DNA from: CAZTKP01 sp964614215
GTDB taxonomy: Bacteria > UBP6 > UBA1177
Direction of reading: 5' to 3'
Assembly: GCA_964614215.1 (NCBI GenBank)
Contig: CAZTKP010000023.1
Span: forward strand, 1 to 24,451
Length of the DNA stretch: 24,451 nt
This document shows, one piece after another, positions 23,554-24,451 of this stretch. The notes beneath the pieces were generated by a model. The model saw nothing but the letters and a program-made list of their open reading frames with translations, had not been told where the DNA came from and made no database searches. A program made the position numbers and the translations under genes. Each line of letters begins with the position of its first letter. Position 1 is the stretch's first letter.

Positions 23554-24324
23554 TTATTCTGTTTTTAAATCTTTAAGAATTTCTTTGTCTGTAAAATCCA
23601 TCTTCAAAGGAGTAACACTGATGCATCCGTCCTTTATCGCATTACAGTCACTTCCCGGAATGTCCTCAAAATGAGTCTGATCTCCACCTATCCAGAAGTA
23701 ATCATTGCCTCTGGGGTCTGTCCTCCTTATCACTTCACCTCCGTAATTTCTCTTTCCGAGACTTGTCCAGCAGATCTTCGGAACATTTGAAAGATCAATA
23801 TCGGCCGGAATATTTACATTGAAAAGATAAGGTTTTAAGTAAAGGTCTCCAACCTTCTTTTCAACTTCGGGCAGAACATGCTCAAAAAAGATCTTCGCAG
23901 CCATGTCAAAAGAACTTTCGTCAAAAGTGGCAAAATCTTTAATGTACAGAGAGACGGCAAAAGAAGTGATTCCATTGTAAAATGTTTCAACAGCCGCAGC
24001 TACAGTTCCCGAATAAGTTATATCATTTCCCAGATTTGCTCCTTTATTTATCCCTGAAACAGCTATATCCGGCTTTTCTTTGACAATTTTGTTCAGACCG
24101 ACAAAGACAGAATCTGTCGGAGTTCCTGAAACCGAATAGATGTTTTCGCTGAATTTTTTAATTTTTAAAGGAGAATGGAGGGTTATCGAATGCCCCGCCC
24201 CGCTTTGTTCATACAGCGGTGCAACGGAATAGAACGAATTTCCTGACTTCAAAAGATAACTTTCAAGAGCTTTGATACCGGCGGCTGAAACACCGTCGTC
24301 ATTTGTAAGAAAAAAGTTTTTCAC
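23554..24324 (-). CDS. surE: 5'/3'-nucleotidase SurE
   Basis: SurE is a metal-dependent nucleotidase that releases phosphate from nucleoside monophosphates and short polyphosphates; it aids stationary-phase survival. The 256-residue product has the intact active site: LTNDDG (Asp9, Asp10), EQSGAGHSIT (Ser41), and SGINKGANLG (Asn93), then YSGTVAAAVE. The frame stays open upstream, but that extension would read through the tRNA, so GTG 24324 is chosen; it gives MKNFFLTNDDG, the normal family start. There is no clear ribosome site, and only 12 nt separate the GTG from the encoded CCA of tRNA-Pro. It is followed by the DUF368 gene. Confidence 0.93.
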   Translation of the reverse strand: MKNFFLTNDDGVSAAGIKALESYLLKSGNSFYSVAPLYEQSGAGHSITLHSPLKIKKFSENIYSVSGTPTDSVFVGLNKIVKEKPDIAVSGINKGANLGNDITYSGTVAAAVETFYNGITSFAVSLYIKDFATFDESSFDMAAKIFFEHVLPEVEKKVGDLYLKPYLFNVNIPADIDLSNVPKICWTSLGKRNYGGEVIRRTDPRGNDYFWIGGDQTHFEDIPGSDCNAIKDGCISVTPLKMDFTDKEILKDLKTE

Positions 24325-24336
24325 AAAATTAAAAAG

Positions 24337-24414
24337 TGGTCGGGATGACTGGACTCGAACCAGCGACCCCTTGAACCCCATTCAAGTACGCTACCAAAAC
24401 TGCGCTACATCCCG
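24337..24414 (-). tRNA. tRNA-Pro (anticodon GGG)
   Basis: On the minus strand, all four arms fold: acceptor CGGGATG with CATCCCG (7 bp), D-arm GCGC/GCGT around AGTTTTGGTA, anticodon stem CTTGA/TCAAG with loop ATGGGGT (anticodon GGG, reading CCC and CCU), and T-arm with loop TTCGAGT. A 3' ACCA is encoded, so CCA need not be added. Length is 78 nt including CCA. The next gene, surE, starts 12 nt downstream on the same strand. Confidence 0.96.
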
Positions 24415-24420
24415 ACCTTT

Positions 24421-24437
24421 AAAAAGTGTTACTTTTT
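24421..24437. repeat. Hairpin upstream of tRNA-Pro
   Basis: AAAAAGT and ACTTTTT form perfect 7-bp arms around GTT. On the minus strand it lies just before the tRNA 5' end. It could end an upstream transcript or serve tRNA processing; too little flanking sequence to tell. Confidence 0.4.
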
Positions 24438-24451
24438 GCTGTTAAGTCTGT

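Noticed and set aside
24325..24381. Longer SurE starting at 24381
   Set aside because: The added residues are a read-through of tRNA-Pro; GTG at 24324 gives the conserved LTNDDG start.

Overview
The window looks like chromosomal housekeeping DNA from a diderm (Gram-negative type) bacterium of moderately low G+C. The outer envelope is inferred from a lipoprotein, a predicted outer-membrane barrel and a long secreted repeat protein. The lineage cannot be fixed from the sequence. A degenerate receiver plus coiled-coil protein next to a pilus ATPase recalls FrzS/AglZ of Myxococcota, and the end was probably assembled from short reads, because a 100-N gap lies between two identical 55-bp contig ends.

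Layout: (1) 1-1190, a leftward YhcG/DUF1016-type nuclease gene with two in-frame palindromes, then about 500 bp without genes that holds two hairpins. (2) 1719-8625, a rightward run: smpB (trans-translation), a YraN-family nuclease-like protein, rsmI (16S rRNA methylation), an unknown small protein, a FrzS/AglZ-like pseudo-receiver coiled coil, a PilB/GspE ATPase and a Cys-rich endonuclease/phosphatase-like lipoprotein. (3) 8631-11767, leftward: Ycf46-like AAA ATPase, RqcH/NFACT protein and a small beta-barrel candidate, all overlapping or nearly so. (4) 11829-13918, leftward: a membrane family-2 glycosyltransferase and an alpha/beta hydrolase joined by a TTGA overlap. (5) 14186-15829, leftward: Fic protein, O6-methylguanine-DNA methyltransferase and a previously uncalled 41-residue ORF. 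(6) 15899-17194 rmuC and 17295-19487 a secreted propeller-like repeat protein flanked by a 14-bp direct repeat. (7) 19653-22411, rightward tldD-tldE protease pair. (8) 22412-24414, leftward: tRNA-Pro(GGG), surE and a DUF368/PopT-type membrane protein interrupted only by the assembly gap.

Functional themes: ribosome rescue and quality control occur in two places (SmpB; RqcH with an AAA ATPase). The centre of the rightward run is a likely type IV pilus or gliding module in which the pilus ATPase sits between two proteins whose parent enzyme or receiver families have lost key residues. Several sigma70-like promoters can be read by eye. No CRISPR array, insertion sequence, prophage or rRNA was seen. 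The most promising leads are the pseudo-receiver/PilB/Cys-rich lipoprotein neighbourhood, the Fic-Ogt-small ORF operon, and the direct repeats around the propeller gene.
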